A stretch of 64,000 bases of DNA from Chryseobacterium pennae (lineage in GTDB: Bacteria; Bacteroidota; Bacteroidia; Flavobacteriales; Weeksellaceae). Both the position numbers and the translations under genes were made by a program. Of the stretch, positions 33,898-43,599 are shown piece after piece. How positions within the stretch are numbered: position 1 is the first letter of the stretch; each line of letters starts with the position of its first letter. The stretch covers positions 143,832 to 207,831 of the forward strand of contig NZ_QNVT01000007.1 in the NCBI RefSeq assembly GCF_003385515.1, written 5' to 3'. The notes beneath the pieces were generated by a model, which saw nothing but the letters and a program-made list of their open reading frames with translations, did no database searches and was not told where the DNA came from.

Positions 33898-34563
33898 ATG
33901 AAAAAGTTATTTTCTTGTATTGCCATTATACTTGCAACTCTGTCTTTTGCTCAAAACCTGAAAAATTTTTCTGTCCCAAAAGGTTATAAAAAAGTGAAGG
34001 AGATCAAAGGAGATCTGGATAAGGATGGCAAGAATGAAACTGTTCTTGTATTCGATACTGATAAACCAATATCTGCCGAAGAAAAAGATTATAAAAGAGT
34101 TTTCTATATTCTGAAAAATGATCAGGGAAATCTTAAGATCTGGAAAGAAAATTCTACTCTGCTTTATTCAAGTAGGATGGGCTTTTATCCTGATGGTAAT
34201 ATTCTTGACATTCAGATTAAAAACAACTGCCTGATTGTCGAACAGCATTTCTCCAGCAATTCAAGACATACCCTGACTAATAAACATACTTTCAGATTCC
34301 AGAACGGAGATTTTTATCTCATAGGTTCCTATGATAATTTTGCAGATAACTGTGAGTTTGATTTTACCAATGAAATCAATTTTTCTACAGGAAAAGTCAT
34401 TGTGGACAGAGAGTATTCGTCATGTGATGATGAGACCAAAGTACCAGAAAGCTTCAACAAGGAATTTAATTATAAGCTTAAGACCCTTATTAAAATGGAT
34501 GATTTCAAAATGGGTGAACACAAGTTCAAAATTCCGGGATTGAAGGAAGATTTTGTATTTTAA
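33898..34563 (+). CDS. Secreted protein with a VCBS/FG-GAP-like start, unknown function
   Basis: The 221-residue protein has a signal peptide (about 1-18, ending LSFAQ). Near residue 36 the segment KGDLDKDGKNETVLVFD resembles the calcium-binding loops of FG-GAP/VCBS-like repeats that often open Bacteroidota envelope proteins. The rest is beta-rich and contains three cysteines. No catalytic motif is seen. It follows the preceding secreted protein gene by 18 bases. Confidence 0.5.
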   Translation: MKKLFSCIAIILATLSFAQNLKNFSVPKGYKKVKEIKGDLDKDGKNETVLVFDTDKPISAEEKDYKRVFYILKNDQGNLKIWKENSTLLYSSRMGFYPDGNILDIQIKNNCLIVEQHFSSNSRHTLTNKHTFRFQNGDFYLIGSYDNFADNCEFDFTNEINFSTGKVIVDREYSSCDDETKVPESFNKEFNYKLKTLIKMDDFKMGEHKFKIPGLKEDFVF

Positions 34564-34715
34564 GATGGAACCAGCATGCTTGAAGATGGAGGTTATCTAT
34601 CCTGGAAAAGCTATAGCCGACTTTTGATCTGCTATTTCAGTATATAAAAAAGAAAATACCTCATCCTCGACTCAAAGTACTTCCCTCTTCCAACTCCCAG
34701 CCTCCTACCTTCCAT
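34563..34715. repeat. Degenerate intergenic repeat with inverted ends
   Basis: The left end has AGATGGAACCAGCATGCTTG and the right end has CTTCCAACTCCCAGCCTCC followed by TACCTTCCAT. These are rough inverted copies of one word family also seen at 8180 and 45321-45571. No gene fits here. Confidence 0.35.
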
Positions 34716-34801
34716 ACAACAATTTAATCATCTTTTAAAGTTAAATTAACTCCTACCTGCTTGACATATTCTTAATTTTAACTCCAATTAAAATGTAAAC
34801 T

Positions 34802-35797
34802 ATGTTCAAGCACCACATGAAATATGTAAAAATTTTTACCTTTAGCATTGCCACTGCAACAGTTTTCTTTTCCTGTTCAGAAGGAGTAGTAGAAAGGGAT
34901 TCCAATGAAACAGGTCTTAATCCTCTCAACAAATCGAGTTATAAAATGGCTCTGGTTCCTGTAGAAATGAACAGCTGGATGGCTGGATTGCAGGATAATA
35001 TTTCAATTTCAAAAATTTCCATTCCCGGCACCCATGATTCCGGAGCGCGTATAGATGCCCCCGTAGTAACAGGTACAGCAAAGACACAAAACCTCAGTAT
35101 TGCTGAACAGCTGAATGCAGGAGTTCGATTCCTGGATATCCGTTGCAGACATATTGATAATTCATTTACGATCCATCATGGCGCTATTTACCAGAATTTA
35201 AATTTTGATGATGTTCTTAATGCTTGTTATGCTTTCCTGGCAAGCCATCCATCAGAAACCATTATCATGTCTGTAAAAGAAGAACATGATGCCTCCAATA
35301 CCACAAGAAGTTTTGAGAGCACTTTTGATTCATACATTCAGAAAAATCCTTCAAAATGGGATCTTGGAACAACTATTCCTACTCTTGGAGAAGTAAGAGG
35401 AAAGATTAAATTACTCAGACGGTTTTCATCCGGAACATCTAAAGGAATCAATGCTACTTCATGGGCAGATAATACCACTTTTGAAATCAATAATCCCGGG
35501 GCTCAGCTTAAGGTTCAGGATTATTATAAGGTGTCCAATAATGATGATAAATGGAACGGAATTTCCAATCTTTTCAATGAAGCCAAAAGCAGCAGCAGTA
35601 ACAGACTATTCATCAATTTCACCAGTGGTTATAAGCCCGGAATCTTCGGAATCCCAAGTATTCCTACGGTTTCCAATGCGATTAATCCTAAACTTAACAC
35701 ATTCTTCCAAAGCAATACAAAAGGTTCTTATGGAATCATGCCTGTTGATTTTGTAAACACTGAACTGGCTGAACTGATTGTAAAAACTAATTTTTAG
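34802..35797 (+). CDS. Phosphatidylinositol-specific phospholipase C-like lipoprotein
   Basis: Phosphodiesterase of the bacterial PI-PLC X family, 331 residues, which cleaves the phosphodiester of inositol phospholipids or a related lipid. The signal peptide ends at Cys25 (VFFSC), so it is likely a lipoprotein. Catalytic features are the first His (H78) in IPGTHDSG, R114 in FLDIRC and the second His in IHHG (125-127), followed by IIMSVKEEHD. ATG 34817 is an alternative start. It lies next to a convergent susCD/alkaline phosphatase locus, consistent with a shared role in phosphate or lipid use. A strong terminator follows. Confidence 0.88.
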   Translation: MFKHHMKYVKIFTFSIATATVFFSCSEGVVERDSNETGLNPLNKSSYKMALVPVEMNSWMAGLQDNISISKISIPGTHDSGARIDAPVVTGTAKTQNLSIAEQLNAGVRFLDIRCRHIDNSFTIHHGAIYQNLNFDDVLNACYAFLASHPSETIIMSVKEEHDASNTTRSFESTFDSYIQKNPSKWDLGTTIPTLGEVRGKIKLLRRFSSGTSKGINATSWADNTTFEINNPGAQLKVQDYYKVSNNDDKWNGISNLFNEAKSSSSNRLFINFTSGYKPGIFGIPSIPTVSNAINPKLNTFFQSNTKGSYGIMPVDFVNTELAELIVKTNF

Positions 35798-35822
35798 TGT
35801 AATTAAATATAAATTGTAGTCG

Positions 35823-35856
35823 TGAAGCTGCCTCCAATAAGAGGCAGCTTTTTTAT
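35823..35856 (+). terminator. Terminator of the PI-PLC gene
   Basis: AAGCTGCCTC (35825-35834) and GAGGCAGCTT (35841-35850) pair perfectly and are followed by six T. Confidence 0.88.
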
Positions 35857-35923
35857 ACTTGCAGCTTGAGAAGATTACAAGGATTTTTATTTTATGGGTA
35901 TTCAATGAAGCAACATTTACAAC

Positions 35924-35965
35924 AAATAAAAAAATGCAGTCTTTAGCTGTTAAAGACTACATTTC
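35924..35965 (-). terminator. Terminator of the phosphatase gene
   Basis: AAATGCAGTCTTTA and TAAAGACTACATTT pair with one mismatch around a short loop. On the minus strand the stem is followed by a T run. Confidence 0.75.
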
Positions 35966-35994
35966 TATTAAAAGTATACATTGAATAAGTTCAG

Positions 35995-37821
35995 TTATTT
36001 TTCAATTCCGTATGCGGCCATGATCTTGTTGAAAATTTCTGTATTTTCAATCAGTCCTGTAAACTCTTTGGAATTCGGACCATAGGCAAAAACACTTGAA
36101 GGAATAGAGGTATGGTCGTTGGTACTGAAGTTTCCGAATATCCAACCCTCTTTCAGGCTTCCGTCCAGAAGGGTTAGGCCACCGGTTTCATGATCTCCTA
36201 CCACAATGACCAATGTTTCTTTATTTTCATCTGCAAACTTCATAGCTTTTCCTACCACATGGTCAAAATCCAGCAATTCGGTGACAAGCTGTTCTATATT
36301 ATTGCTGTGTCCGCCGCCATCAGTTTGGGAAGCTTCCACCATCATAAAGAATCCTTTTTTATTATTCTTCAGATCATTTAAGGTAAGATCAAAAGCCTCA
36401 GCCAGCCAGTTTCCTCTTCCGTTGGTGATTCTTTGTGAAGCAAGAGGATCAATAATAAGGGTTTTGTTATTTATTTTTTCGACCGATTTAAGGTTATGAT
36501 ACAGGTCTACTTTTGCCTCTTTAAGTTTCTGTTCCGTTTCCTGTGTCAATCCGCTCGTAGGGCCTCCAATCAGAATTTTGGTTTTTGAGGTAGCAAAGTC
36601 TTTCAGAATAGATTCTGAACTGTTTCTGTTATCAGAATGGGCATAGAAATCTGCCGGAGTTGCATCGGTTACATCCCCTGTAGAGATCAATCCGGATACA
36701 AGTCCTTTAGAAGCAATAATATCAGGAATCTGAGCCAGCGCTTTTCCCATAGTATCAACCCCAACAAATGTATTTTTAGTCTTTACGCCTGTAGCAAATG
36801 CTGTAGATCCCGGTGCAGAATCGGTAACGTAGGCATTGGATGAATTGGTTTTAGACAAACCTGTAGCTTTCATATGAAAAACATTCAGTTTTCCTTTATT
36901 GGCAGTAAACGCAGCATAATATTGTGGTAAGGAAGTTCCGTCCGGAATCAAAAGGATTACATTTTTCACCTTTTTACTGATTCCGTCTGTTTTATTAGTG
37001 GGTGTATAAGTTGCATATTCCTTCGTGTTTTTATAATAATTCTTCGGAATGCTGTTCATAAATTTTTTAAGATCCGGAATATGATCGGTATTGATATAAT
37101 CTACTCCCATATCCATCAGATTCACCCAGGCATTAGGGAAATCCGGAGCGCCATAGAACCGCATCGGCTTTTGCTGGGTATGTGCTTTGTCTACAGCTTT
37201 TCTGATCTTTTCCGTTTCTTCATCCCTCGGAATTCCTTTTCCATTCCATTTTACAAGACCGGGTAGATCTGCACTGAACATGCCGATTCTATTTAATTGG
37301 TCACCAGAATATGCTTTATCCAGATCACCATCAAAATAAAGATAATTTGGATAATTTTTAAAATCACCTGGCTGAGGTCTCCCCCCTGTGATCACTATTT
37401 TCACTCCGGAATTTCCAGTAATTTCCGGATATTTTTTCAATGTATTAACCAATGCAGCCAGAGTCGTTTTATAATCCTGTTTAATATCGATCAGCAATTG
37501 TAATTTTTTATTCGCATCCGGATAAATGGTCCCTTTATTTAGTTTGATCTGTTTTGAAATATTATCCAGATATAAATTTTCCAGCGTTCTGTCTGCAGAA
37601 AGCTCTTTTTCTATATGTGCTACCCAAAGCTTTCCTTTTACCAGGAAAACATCTGCCTCTATAGAACCGAAATTGGCATAATATGCCTGCCAAAAAGGGA
37701 TTTCCTGCATATAATCATTGTGAGAATGAGCATTCCCAACATTATAATTCAAATAATTCTGTGCCTGATTTTCAGAGAAAACTGCCAGGGCCAGCAAACC
37801 CAATATTTTTGATAATTTCAT
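35995..37821 (-). CDS. GDPD-like phosphodiesterase fused to alkaline phosphatase
   Basis: Exported two-domain enzyme of 608 residues. After the signal peptide (about 1-21) an N-terminal TIM-barrel phosphodiesterase-like domain (about 25-260) has H32/H34 in AHSHNDY, E55-x-D57 and H69, the pattern of glycerophosphodiester phosphodiesterases. The C-terminal domain (about 285-608) is an alkaline phosphatase: D294 in LIPDGTS, nucleophile S335 in TDSAPGS, the QTDGGGHSNN metal site and GDHETGG near the end. The fusion could split a phosphodiester and then free phosphate from the product. It is downstream of a susCD pair on the same strand, separated by a hairpin. Confidence 0.85.
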   Translation of the reverse strand: MKLSKILGLLALAVFSENQAQNYLNYNVGNAHSHNDYMQEIPFWQAYYANFGSIEADVFLVKGKLWVAHIEKELSADRTLENLYLDNISKQIKLNKGTIYPDANKKLQLLIDIKQDYKTTLAALVNTLKKYPEITGNSGVKIVITGGRPQPGDFKNYPNYLYFDGDLDKAYSGDQLNRIGMFSADLPGLVKWNGKGIPRDEETEKIRKAVDKAHTQQKPMRFYGAPDFPNAWVNLMDMGVDYINTDHIPDLKKFMNSIPKNYYKNTKEYATYTPTNKTDGISKKVKNVILLIPDGTSLPQYYAAFTANKGKLNVFHMKATGLSKTNSSNAYVTDSAPGSTAFATGVKTKNTFVGVDTMGKALAQIPDIIASKGLVSGLISTGDVTDATPADFYAHSDNRNSSESILKDFATSKTKILIGGPTSGLTQETEQKLKEAKVDLYHNLKSVEKINNKTLIIDPLASQRITNGRGNWLAEAFDLTLNDLKNNKKGFFMMVEASQTDGGGHSNNIEQLVTELLDFDHVVGKAMKFADENKETLVIVVGDHETGGLTLLDGSLKEGWIFGNFSTNDHTSIPSSVFAYGPNSKEFTGLIENTEIFNKIMAAYGIEK

Positions 37822-37900
37822 TCGTAAATTTTTATGGTTTTTGTAGGTTAAAATAGAATATCACTCATATCATTAACATCGTTATTCTATATTTCCTTTT

Positions 37901-37943
37901 AAAACACGATATCATCACAGAGTTCCTGCAATGATATCGTGAC
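37901..37943 (-). terminator. Hairpin between susD and the phosphatase gene
   Basis: CACGATATCAT and ATGATATCGTG pair perfectly over 11 bases around a 15-base loop. On the minus strand it is followed by TTTTAAAAGG. It lies just after the susD stop codon and may act as a partial terminator or protect the upstream mRNA. Confidence 0.55.
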
Positions 37944-37963
37944 TGATATATAAGATTAAAATT

Positions 37964-39472
37964 TTACCAACCTTCATTTTGTTTAATAATACCATGGCTG
38001 TTGACAATCTCAACCTGTGGTACCGCCCAAACATTATGAACCGCCGGGTTGAAGTTTCTGGCTGCCCATGCTTCTTTTCCGTCCATACCATGAAGTGGTT
38101 TAGCATAGGTTGCCTGCGCATCTCCCCAACGCACAAGGTCTCTGTGCCTGTCTGCCCATTCACCAGCAAGCTCGCAACGTCTTTCGTGTTTCAGATCAGC
38201 CATAGTACAGCCACTTTTTGAGATAAGACCAGCACGTTTTCTGATCATATTGATTTCCTGATCTGCAGGTTTATTTTGCATCAGTAATGCTTCTGCTTTA
38301 ATAAGGATTACCTCAGCATAACGCATAATGGGAACAGAAAGATCTGTACAAGGATAATCTCCGTTGGCATTTACGTGTCCATCTTTAAATGGATATTTGA
38401 AAGCATCCATATATTTATTGAACTGGCATTTTGTAAGGGAGTTTGAGCTGGCATATGTTCTTACTGCCCCATCAAAAGTAAACTGATCTCCTTCTTTAAG
38501 GATGGTTACACTTCTTCTAAGATCCCCTGTTTCATATTCATCATACAGTTCTTTTGTGGGCTGGAAGTATCCCCAGCCGTTATATTTTCCCCAACCTTTG
38601 TTTTCTAACATTACTCCCGGAAGGATACTTCCTACTCCATTAAATTTAGTAGTACTTGGTACTGACCAGATATATTCTGAACTGTAATTATTTTCAGCTT
38701 TAAAAACATCTCCAAAATTATTCAGTAAATTTCTGTTTCCTTTGGTCATTACTTCATTTGCCCAATATTCTGCATTCTTCCAATCTTTCATAAACAGATA
38801 TACTTTAGCCAACAATGCCCAAGCTGCTGCTTTATGGGGTCTTCCATAATCTTTAGCTGGAAGTTCTTCCTGGCTAGGCAATATTTCTGCTGCTTTTTTC
38901 AAGTCATTTACAATGTAATTGTAGTTTTCCATTACATTGGCAGCTCTTGGAATTGGATTAGGATCCGGCTCTTTTGTACGGTCTATGATAGGAATACCTG
39001 CTTTTTCATTTCCATAACTGTAGGCAAGTTCAAAATACATTCTACTGCTCATAAACAATGCTTCTCCCAAATATTTGTTTTTCACAGCCTGTGAAGCCTG
39101 AATATTATTCACATTACGGATCACACGGTTAGCAACCCCTATCACTGTATATCTTTTATTCCATTGAGTCTCCAGATCTCCTGCTGCGATATAGTTGCTG
39201 CTAAAATTCTTCACATTATCTGCCTCACTCTTCGATCTTCCTGTTACCATATCGTCACTGGCATTGATAAACCAGAAAAAACCTCTTCCATAGAATTCAC
39301 TGTCAGAAAGCGGTTTATACATGGCATTGGCTCCTGTAATAAGGTCATTTTCACTTTTCCAGAAGTTAGCTTCTGTTGGAGTACCTTCCGGCTCAATGTT
39401 CAGTTCATTGGTACATGACAATACTGATGCTGACAGCCCTGTTATTAAAATGATTGTATTGAAAATCTTCAT
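37964..39472 (-). CDS. SusD/RagB-type outer-membrane nutrient-binding lipoprotein
   Basis: Surface lipoprotein that caps a SusC channel and binds the substrate. The 502-residue protein has a lipoprotein signal ending at Cys20 (SVLSC). TPR-like helices (about 80-270) carry FELAYSYG and AWALLAKVYLFMKDW. The C-terminal SusD domain has RYAEVILIKAEALLMQ and the final region with LAGEWADRHRDLVRWG. Together these fit the RagB/SusD family (PF14322 plus PF07980). It follows susC by 26 bases, and the phosphatase lies downstream. Confidence 0.92.
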   Translation of the reverse strand: MKIFNTIILITGLSASVLSCTNELNIEPEGTPTEANFWKSENDLITGANAMYKPLSDSEFYGRGFFWFINASDDMVTGRSKSEADNVKNFSSNYIAAGDLETQWNKRYTVIGVANRVIRNVNNIQASQAVKNKYLGEALFMSSRMYFELAYSYGNEKAGIPIIDRTKEPDPNPIPRAANVMENYNYIVNDLKKAAEILPSQEELPAKDYGRPHKAAAWALLAKVYLFMKDWKNAEYWANEVMTKGNRNLLNNFGDVFKAENNYSSEYIWSVPSTTKFNGVGSILPGVMLENKGWGKYNGWGYFQPTKELYDEYETGDLRRSVTILKEGDQFTFDGAVRTYASSNSLTKCQFNKYMDAFKYPFKDGHVNANGDYPCTDLSVPIMRYAEVILIKAEALLMQNKPADQEINMIRKRAGLISKSGCTMADLKHERRCELAGEWADRHRDLVRWGDAQATYAKPLHGMDGKEAWAARNFNPAVHNVWAVPQVEIVNSHGIIKQNEGW

Positions 39473-39498
39473 TTTTTTACTTTTAAATTTGTTTTAGA

Positions 39499-42387
39499 TT
39501 AAAACCCGACTTCCAGTCCGAAAATAAATGAACGGGCCTGAGGATATCTCCCGGTATCTACGCCATACGTTTCCATTCCCACTTCAGGGTCAAAACCTGT
39601 ATATTTGGTAATGGTAAACAGGTTATTGCTGGTAACATACACTCTGATTTTATTCACATCAAGTTTTTTGTAAAGTTCACGTGGTAATGAATATCCAACT
39701 GTAAGGTTTTTAAGCCTCAAATAAGAACCGTCTTCTACATAGAAATCTGATACTTTGGAGTAATTACCGCTTGGATCACCCTGCACCACTCTTGGAATAT
39801 TGGTATTGGTATTCTGAGGCGTCCATGCATTCAGGATATCTCTGTCCATATTATAATTCTGTCCTGTTCCTCCTGGGTTTAATGAAATAAATTTCAATCC
39901 GTTGAAGATTTTGTTTCCATAGACACCCTGAAAGAATAAGTTAAGGTCAAAGTTTTTCCAGGTCATGTTATAAGAGAATCCGTAAGAGAATTTTGGATAT
40001 GGATTTCCAAGGTTTACAAAATCATTATTATTCAATGCTCCTGTATTGCCTTCTTTTTTCAGGAATTTAATATCTCCGGGTTTCGCATTAGGCTGAATAA
40101 GATTACCGTTAGCATCTTTATAATTGTTAATTTCTGCCTGGCTCTGGAAAATCCCATCGGTCTTATAACCATAATAAGAATAAAGAGATTCGCCCACTTT
40201 TATACGGGTAGGCTTCAGAACTCCACGTACGTTATTACTGTTAACAAAAATCTCATCCACATCGGCTAACTGCTTCACCGTATTTTTTAGTTGACTAAGA
40301 GTTACTCCGATTGAATAGGTAAAATCTCCGGTATTTTTACCATTAAAATTAATTCCTATTTCATATCCTTTATCCTGAAACAACCCTGCATTTACATACT
40401 GATCTACATAGGTTGCTGTACTCGGAAGGTTCACATTGAAGATTTGATCAGTTGAATTCTTCACGAAGTAATCAAATTGCATAGAAAGCCTGTTACGGAA
40501 GAAGGAAGCATCTACCCCAAAGTTGGTTTGTTCTGATTTCCCCCATTTTAAATCCGGATTGGGCCTTGTCTTCGCGTAGTAAGCAATATTCTGTGTCGGA
40601 TCCTGTCCGAAAATAATGTTATTATCACGAATCATCTGCGGATTTACTGCCTGGTAAGAAACCCCGCCAAGGTTTCCTAAAATACCATGACTTCCTCTTA
40701 ATTTCAGGTTGGAGAGCCATACAATATCTTTCATGAAATTTTCTTTGGATACCATCCATGCTCCTGAAATGGAATAATAATCTGCAAAATGTTTTTCTTT
40801 AGAGACTAAAGATGTTCCATCTCTCCTTCCCAGTAAACTGATCATATATTTTCCGGCATAGTCATAGTTTACCCTTGCCAGATAAGAAGTTAAAGCACTT
40901 CTGTATTTATAACTTTCTGCTTCTTTATAAGTATCTGCAGCATTCTGAAGATATCGGAAGGCTTCCGCTTCACTTCTGAAATCAAAAGTTTTTGCCCGGA
41001 ACCCATCTTCTGTTGTTTTCTGGAACGTTAAACCTGCAAGAAAGTCAAAACTATGTTTACCCGTTGTGAATTTATAAGTAAGGAGCTGCTCAGCAAGAGA
41101 GGTAGATACATTGTTGTTCTGATATTCCAAACTGTTGGTATCGAAGATCTTCCCTACCTCCAACACTCTGGAAGTAAATTCTTTCACATTTCCTATTTTA
41201 AATGTTTGAGCAAAGTTGGATCGGAATTTCAAATCTTTAGCTAACGCAACTTCGATATAAGGATTAATCAATATCTCATGGGTAGGATTCTGAATACTGA
41301 TTCTTTTAAGATAAGCAACCGGGTTAATCATATCTCCATATCCTCCTGCCACATCAATGGGTAATCCTGAAAAGGCTCCTGATGGTGTATAAATCGGAAC
41401 GTTAGGTGGGTAATACATGGCAGCAACCAAAGCTCCTGTATATCCATTCTTTGTGTTGGCTGTATTTCCGTCAGAGTAATTATAATACATATTCTCTCCA
41501 ATCGTCAGCCAGTCTTTTACTTTGTGTTCAGAGTTTACCCTGAAGTTATATCGTTTTGCCTGAGTGTTCAATAAAATTCCTTCAAGACTTCTATGGTTCA
41601 TTCCTACGAAGAATTTGGATTTATCACTTCCTCCGCTAAGATTTACATTGTATTCCTGGATGGTTCCTGTACGGAAGATATCTTTCATCCAGTTGGTTCT
41701 AGTAATACCTCCATCAGCATATTTCTCAGCATCGAAGGCCAGTGGAAGACTGCTCAGTTTTCCTGCATTCTCATATGCCTGACGCATTACATCCTGGAAC
41801 TCTGCAGCATTTAAAGATTCTCTTAATTTCCATGCCTGATTAATTCCGTATTTTACATCAAAATCCACTGTCAGTGTTCCTTTTTTTCCTCTTTTTGTGG
41901 TAATCAGGATCACCCCTCCGGAAGACCTAGCTCCGTAAATAGCAGCAGAAGCATCCTTAAGCACAGAAATATCCTGAATATCGTTAGGATTAATAGCAGG
42001 AGTTCCGTTAAAAACAACGCCATCCACAACATAAAGAGGGGTTTCACCATTCACCCCGCCCAGACCACGGATATTTACTTTAGGGGAGCCATTAGGATCT
42101 CCTCCTTCGTTCACTACAGTTACTCCGGGAGCTTTTCCCTGAAGAACTTCACCTACTCCAGACAGAGATCTGGAAGTAAGCTTATCCAATGAAGCCTCCG
42201 AAACAGCACCGGAAACCTTACTTTTTTTCTGTGTTCCGTATCCAACAACGACAATCTCGTCGATGGATTTTTCTTTTAAACTGTCTTTTTTTTGAGAGAG
42301 GAACATCGGTGAAGCTGAAATTGCACCAATAAGTAATACCCTACCCGTTAAATATGTTACTGAGACAGGGATTTTAAATACATTCAT
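39499..42387 (-). CDS. SusC/RagA-type TonB-dependent transporter (phosphatase locus)
   Basis: Outer-membrane TonB-dependent channel. From the ATG at 42387 the product has 962 residues; a TTG further upstream overlaps the promoter and is unlikely. After the signal peptide comes a TonB-box-like IDEIVVVGYGTQKK. The plug domain (about 50-175) contains NIRGLGGVNGETPLYVVDG and IYGARSSGGVILITTKRGKKG. A 22-strand barrel follows, ending in FIFGLEVGF with terminal Phe. The N-terminal carboxypeptidase-like domain found in many SusC proteins is absent. The substrate may be an organophosphate because the third gene of the operon is a phosphoesterase, but this is inferred. Confidence 0.93.
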   Translation of the reverse strand: MNVFKIPVSVTYLTGRVLLIGAISASPMFLSQKKDSLKEKSIDEIVVVGYGTQKKSKVSGAVSEASLDKLTSRSLSGVGEVLQGKAPGVTVVNEGGDPNGSPKVNIRGLGGVNGETPLYVVDGVVFNGTPAINPNDIQDISVLKDASAAIYGARSSGGVILITTKRGKKGTLTVDFDVKYGINQAWKLRESLNAAEFQDVMRQAYENAGKLSSLPLAFDAEKYADGGITRTNWMKDIFRTGTIQEYNVNLSGGSDKSKFFVGMNHRSLEGILLNTQAKRYNFRVNSEHKVKDWLTIGENMYYNYSDGNTANTKNGYTGALVAAMYYPPNVPIYTPSGAFSGLPIDVAGGYGDMINPVAYLKRISIQNPTHEILINPYIEVALAKDLKFRSNFAQTFKIGNVKEFTSRVLEVGKIFDTNSLEYQNNNVSTSLAEQLLTYKFTTGKHSFDFLAGLTFQKTTEDGFRAKTFDFRSEAEAFRYLQNAADTYKEAESYKYRSALTSYLARVNYDYAGKYMISLLGRRDGTSLVSKEKHFADYYSISGAWMVSKENFMKDIVWLSNLKLRGSHGILGNLGGVSYQAVNPQMIRDNNIIFGQDPTQNIAYYAKTRPNPDLKWGKSEQTNFGVDASFFRNRLSMQFDYFVKNSTDQIFNVNLPSTATYVDQYVNAGLFQDKGYEIGINFNGKNTGDFTYSIGVTLSQLKNTVKQLADVDEIFVNSNNVRGVLKPTRIKVGESLYSYYGYKTDGIFQSQAEINNYKDANGNLIQPNAKPGDIKFLKKEGNTGALNNNDFVNLGNPYPKFSYGFSYNMTWKNFDLNLFFQGVYGNKIFNGLKFISLNPGGTGQNYNMDRDILNAWTPQNTNTNIPRVVQGDPSGNYSKVSDFYVEDGSYLRLKNLTVGYSLPRELYKKLDVNKIRVYVTSNNLFTITKYTGFDPEVGMETYGVDTGRYPQARSFIFGLEVGF

Positions 42388-42408
42388 GACATCCTTTTTA
42401 ATTAGATG

Positions 42409-42416
42409 CAAAATTA
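42409..42416 (-). promoter_or_regulatory. -7 promoter element of the susCD-phosphatase operon
   Basis: TAATTTTG on the minus strand matches TAnnTTTG, 21 bases before the susC ATG. No TTG lies at the -33 distance, which may mean that an activator is needed. Confidence 0.45.
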
Positions 42417-42691
42417 GAACAGCCCTACCTCCCGTTAGATTAATATTTCCTTATGTTTTTATTAAGAAATTTTAGTTTCTCATGAATATTGGATTCAATA
42501 ACAAAAATTAACTTGTTTATTTACAATATGATAAACTATTAAAGTAATTATTCTATCGATATTCTATACATAGCTAAGATTAACTTTACCTTAAGTTTAG
42601 AATCCATCAGACCCAGACGAAAGAACAGGTTTTCCTCTTTCCTGCAGAAGTATTCGGGGTTAATAAATTACAGACTTCTCTTTTCTTTTTT

Positions 42692-42699
42692 TACATTTG
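42692..42699 (+). promoter_or_regulatory. Possible -7 element of the SDR gene
   Basis: TACATTTG matches TAnnTTTG about 90 bases before the SDR start codon. No TTG was found at the -33 distance. The divergent gap of about 370 bases from susC holds nothing else I can support. Confidence 0.4.
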
Positions 42700-42788
42700 C
42701 TGAAAATAGATTTTCGTACTCACAGACAATCGAAAAACAGTGATTGATGGGTAAGAAAAATGAAACAATAAAAAATCATACGAATTAA

Positions 42789-43583
42789 ATGACCATTATC
42801 ATCACAGGAACCTCTTCAGGAATTGGATTTGCTTTGGCCGAATACTTTGGTAAAAAAGGGCACAACGTATATGGTTTGAGCCGAAAATATACAGAAAGCC
42901 AATACTTCAAATCTATCCCTACGGACGTTACTGATAATTCCGCTGTACAGAATGCCATGGCAGAAGTTTTGAAAACTGAAACCAGAATAGACGTTCTCAT
43001 CAACAATGCAGGAATGGGCATGGTAGGGGCTGTAGAAGATTGTACCAAAGAAGATATTCTAAAACTTTTCAGCTTAAATCTTGCCGGCCCTGTTCAGATG
43101 ATGAGTGCTGTTCTTCCGAAGATGCGTGAACACCAATTCGGAAAAATTATTAATGTATCCAGCATCGGAAGTGAAATGGGACTGCCGTTCCGTGGATTTT
43201 ACTCCGCTTCAAAATCAGCTTTGGATAAAGTAACCGAAGCCATGAGATACGAAGTTTACCCTTGGAATATTGAGGTATGCTCTCTGCATTTGGGTGATAT
43301 TAAAACGAATATTGCAGAAAACAGAGTGATTGCTCAGGTTTCTCAGCCATATAAAAATGTTTTTGATAAAGTCTATGCTCTGATGAACTCCCATGTGGAT
43401 GAAGGAACTGAACCATTGGAAGTAGCAGAATATATTGAGAAACTTTTAGGAAAGAATAAATGGAAAGCTCATTATTATTTTGGTAAATTCGGGCAGAAAA
43501 TCGGAGTTCCGCTAAAATGGATTCTTCCGCAGGGTGTTTATGAGAATTTAATGAAGAAATATAATAAACTGGATAAAAATTAG
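42789..43583 (+). CDS. Short-chain dehydrogenase/reductase
   Basis: NAD(P)-dependent oxidoreductase with a Rossmann fold, 264 residues. The cofactor motif TGTSSGIG lies at residues 6-13. Further motifs are NNAG near 75 and the catalytic set: Ser in NVSSIGSEMG and Tyr-x3-Lys in YSASKSALDKV. The C-terminal part is typical of classical SDR enzymes. The substrate cannot be predicted. It is divergent from the susC operon and ends about 130 bases before the barrel protein gene. Confidence 0.9.
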   Translation: MTIIITGTSSGIGFALAEYFGKKGHNVYGLSRKYTESQYFKSIPTDVTDNSAVQNAMAEVLKTETRIDVLINNAGMGMVGAVEDCTKEDILKLFSLNLAGPVQMMSAVLPKMREHQFGKIINVSSIGSEMGLPFRGFYSASKSALDKVTEAMRYEVYPWNIEVCSLHLGDIKTNIAENRVIAQVSQPYKNVFDKVYALMNSHVDEGTEPLEVAEYIEKLLGKNKWKAHYYFGKFGQKIGVPLKWILPQGVYENLMKKYNKLDKN

Positions 43584-43599
43584 TTGATTGATAGAACGC

